This document shows, piece by piece, positions 61,896 to 64,000 of a stretch of 64,000 nt of DNA. Source of the stretch: Paenibacillus brasilensis. Lineage in GTDB: Bacteria; Bacillota; Bacilli; Paenibacillales; Paenibacillaceae. A model generated the notes under the pieces. It was not told the origin of the DNA. It saw only the letters and a program-made list of their open reading frames with translations, and searched no databases. The stretch is from assembly GCF_009363115.1 (NCBI RefSeq), contig NZ_CP045298.1, forward strand, positions 4,833,501 through 4,897,500, written 5' to 3'. Position 1 is the stretch's first letter. Each line of letters begins with the position of its first letter. The position numbers were made by a program, and so were the translations under genes.

Positions 61896-62022
61896 CGAGC
61901 AATAACCCACCACCTCGAAAGCTATGATTGGAAGTTAGAACCGCTGTATTGATGCAGATATGAATCGATATTTAAACAAGAAGCCCTTGCGGAGCTCCGC
62001 CTTTTAACGATTAAAAGTGTGA

Positions 62023-62919
62023 TTACTCAAAACGCTCATTTTTAATCGTAGTTATTAATTGTTCCATAAAAATACGGCTGGCCGCGCTTAAATATTTGTT
62101 TCTTCGGTAAACGACACCGATTTGTGTGGTTAATGCTGGGTTCTGAATCGGAATTGTTTGAATATGCTGGTTGTCAATGTAATCGAGATATGCCTTCGGT
62201 AGAATAGTGACGCCAATACCTTTGCTGACCATATTGACGATCGACTCCATGGTTGTCATTTCCAGTACCGGTTGGGGCGTAAAATCATACGAGCTACACT
62301 TTTCATTAATCAGTTGTCTCATGAAATACGTACCCGGCAATAGGACGGAAGGAACTCGCTGGAGGATGTCAAGCGTTACAAAAGGTTGCTGGGCAACGGG
62401 ATGATCGACAGGGGCCGCAAGGGCAAGGTCTTCTTTGTAGAGAGGGATCGATTCCAAGCCATCATGCTTCATCGGTAACATTACGATACCTAAATCAAGC
62501 TCATTTTGAAGCAGCGCGTTGTATATATCTCCGGTTCGTAGGCCAAAGATAGACAGCTCGATATTAGGATATTTACGGTGAAACTCAATAACTGTCGGTG
62601 GAAGCAAATAATTGACAACCGTCTGTAGAGCACCAATTTTCAACGTACCTCTTTCTAGTCCCTGTAGTTCGCTTATCGCGGTACGTGCCTGCAAAAGCTC
62701 ATGAAGAATGTTATAGCCATGACGCTGCAACGTTTTTCCTGCTTCTGTTATAACGGTCTTCTTACCTATACGATCAAATAGGGGAGTTCCAATTTCGTGC
62801 TCCAGTAAACGAATTTGTTGGCTTAGAGAGGGCTGGGCAATGCCGAGTTTCTCGGCCGCGCGGGTAAAATGCAGTTCCTTGCATACGGCCATAAAGTACT
62901 CCAACTGTTTCAATTCCAA
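62023..62919 (-). CDS. LysR-family transcriptional regulator
   Basis: The 298-residue regulator has the LysR HTH (MELKQLEYFMAVCKELHFTR, AQPSLSQQIRLLEHEIG) and a periplasmic-binding-protein-like effector domain (about 90-295). It begins with TTG at 62917-62919 behind AAGGAGGA with 6-base spacing; no ATG fits. LysR genes usually regulate a divergent neighbour; here the divergent side holds only a decayed glutamine amidotransferase, so the original target may be lost. Confidence 0.92.
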   Translation of the reverse strand: MELKQLEYFMAVCKELHFTRAAEKLGIAQPSLSQQIRLLEHEIGTPLFDRIGKKTVITEAGKTLQRHGYNILHELLQARTAISELQGLERGTLKIGALQTVVNYLLPPTVIEFHRKYPNIELSIFGLRTGDIYNALLQNELDLGIVMLPMKHDGLESIPLYKEDLALAAPVDHPVAQQPFVTLDILQRVPSVLLPGTYFMRQLINEKCSSYDFTPQPVLEMTTMESIVNMVSKGIGVTILPKAYLDYIDNQHIQTIPIQNPALTTQIGVVYRRNKYLSAASRIFMEQLITTIKNERFE

Positions 62920-63129
62920 GGGTCTTCCTCCTTCACGTTCTATAACAATAGGCTATTTGAATCATTGTAAGATAAATCATTTAAAATATCTAATGGAATT
63001 GGATTACACAAATTCAATAGTGGTAGCAATTCCATAGGTAAAACCAATCATTATCAGTAAAAATATGAAATTGAACTGACTTAGGGGGGGGGAGATAAGA
63101 GAGGGAAAGACTAACTTTCCCTCGGAAGA

Positions 63130-63482
63130 AATGAGGAATAAAAGGGTTGATGACCATTGGAAAATTGTCGGCCAATCAAGACGAAGTAAGAAGCTGTTTT
63201 CGTTTGCTGAAATCGATTTATTAATTGTGCTAGGTGGCCGTTTGCTTGGGAGCACAGCTCATCGGGGAGGCTCTGGGAGCGAAGCATGAGCATAGTCCAG
63301 AAAAGGAAATAGGCTGCCATCTGGAGTTTAATCACGAATTGGTAGAGCTTCTAATCGGGAATTCGGAAGCTGAACTATCTGAACATAGCAACCACAGATT
63401 CATTTCCCAAAATAAAATGTCTCTTTTGTTCCTTATTATTATATTAACTTACACTTATATTATATTTAAAGGCGAAACTTAA
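63130..63482 (+). pseudogene. remnant of a class I glutamine amidotransferase
   Basis: One frame holds FAEIDLLIVLGG, the strand that precedes the oxyanion loop. Another frame resumes at VCLGAQLIGEALGAKHEHSP, the nucleophile-elbow Cys region, and then loses similarity (FNHELVELLIGNSEAELSE). The roughly 40 residues normally between the two segments and the catalytic His-Glu part are missing. Confidence 0.65.
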
Positions 63483-63542
63483 GCAATTATAATGACATTA
63501 TATTTATAGTAAGCTCTAGTTAATCCAAATGGAGGAGTGCAT

Positions 63543-64000
63543 ATGAGTGATAATTTGTTTCAACCAAAAGTAAGAGAAAAATTGAGATGGATGAACGAAC
63601 CTGAGCACTGGGAGTACACCAAAGAGGATGGATTGATCATTGATGCATCGGCTAAAGTTGATTTTTTCAAGGATCCTGGTGGAAAACATGTAGCTCATTC
63701 GGCTCCTTTTCTACATCTCCAAGTTGATTCATCTTTTCAGCTTACAACACAGCTTCAGGTAGACATGCGCCATCTTTATGATTCAGGGTGCTTGATGTTG
63801 ATGGCTGACGAGAACAATTGGGCTAAATTATGTTATGAGTTTAACGGTGAATATGCTACGATTGTATCTGTTGTCACCAAGAATGGCTCCTCTGATGATT
63901 GTAATTCTGAGCGTGTTGTGGTCGATAACCCACATTTGAGGATCACGAAGATTGGAAGGACTATTTCTTTTTATTATTCACCTGATGGTGAGGATTGGAA
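63543..64000 (+). CDS. DUF1349 family protein (3' end beyond window)
   Basis: An ATG with GGAGGAG upstream opens a frame that stays open to the window end (about 152 codons). It contains WMNEPEHWEYTKEDGLIIDA, FFKDPGGKHVAHSAPFLHL, LMLMADENNWAKLCYEF and ISFYYSPDGEDW. These are typical of the concanavalin-like DUF1349 fold (yeast REE1-related). Members are about 190-200 residues, so roughly 40 are cut off. Function unknown; carbohydrate binding is plausible for the fold. Confidence 0.88.
   Translation, partial: MSDNLFQPKVREKLRWMNEPEHWEYTKEDGLIIDASAKVDFFKDPGGKHVAHSAPFLHLQVDSSFQLTTQLQVDMRHLYDSGCLMLMADENNWAKLCYEFNGEYATIVSVVTKNGSSDDCNSERVVVDNPHLRITKIGRTISFYYSPDGEDW

Noticed and set aside
63004..63335. 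minus-strand frames of 74-83 residues
   Set aside because: They overlap the amidotransferase remnant in antisense and lack start signals.
1..64000. CRISPR arrays, tRNA or rRNA genes, prophage structural genes
   Set aside because: No regularly spaced repeats, cloverleaf with a conserved TTCGANTC arm, rRNA core sequence or phage structural protein was recognised on either strand.

Overview
This window looks like the chromosome of a spore-forming Firmicute of the Paenibacillus polymyxa group. The reasons are moderate GC with strong AAGGAGG-type ribosome binding sites, a YtaF-type sporulation membrane protein, a secreted GH48 cellulase with FN3 and CBM3 modules, a type II thioesterase, an agmatine-to-putrescine pathway, an EctB-like aminotransferase and many TetR/MarR/ROK regulators. 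The species is inferred from gene content; no marker gene is present.

Layout. 1-11.3 kb is mostly housekeeping and small metabolic units: ybaK, a ROK regulator with a GH1 6-phospho-beta-glucosidase, a VOC protein, yfcE, aguA-aguB, an APH-fold kinase, small secreted and basic proteins, and rluF. 11.35-18.5 kb is a decayed, mobile-element-rich stretch. It holds a membrane-protein remnant, a broken AraC regulator, a panB tail, an intact IS30-family element, an AT-rich MarR + BAAT-type hydrolase module with two matched operators, an IS5-like remnant, an intact IS3-family element sitting in the loop of a palindrome, and a truncated methyltransferase. 18.6-34.3 kb holds XRE-DUF1232, ytaF, an MBL hydrolase, a ClpP paralogue divergent from an ECF sigma factor, several small or uncharacterised proteins, an HSL-family esterase, a YyaL-type thioredoxin-fold protein, a chemoreceptor, and a hybrid histidine kinase convergent with an OmpR-type regulator. 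34.9-43.9 kb holds three damaged genes of real interest: ectB (nonsense codon plus two compensating frame changes), a TIM-barrel isomerase (single frameshift) behind a type II thioesterase, and a GH48 cellulase (in-frame amber codon) behind a leader with a terminator-like hairpin. 44-52 kb is ferritin, an aldo/keto reductase, GNAT, an AlkC-like protein, an MbcS-type acyl-CoA synthetase, an M29 aminopeptidase and TetR regulators with palindromic operators. 52.9-56.1 kb holds the two clearest regulatory modules: a TusA-rhodanese / DsrE / CstR persulfide cassette and an Rrf2 regulator whose operator recurs with identical geometry before a downstream esterase. 56-64 kb holds TetR genes, degenerate sigma-factor and hydrolase genes, a TetR-MFS pair with three repeats, a YjjG-like phosphatase, a LysR regulator, a glutamine-amidotransferase remnant and a DUF1349 gene cut by the window end.

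How the genes work together. AguA and AguB form a two-step putrescine pathway. The CstR cassette would sense and move sulfane sulfur. Regulator-operator pairs near MarR (14.3 kb), TetR (50.8, 52.25 and 59.5 kb), CstR (52.9 and 54.1 kb) and Rrf2 (54.5 and 55.0 kb) can be read directly from palindromes. No rRNA, tRNA, CRISPR array or prophage was recognised. All functional calls rest on motif and family recognition from the translated sequence, not on database searches.
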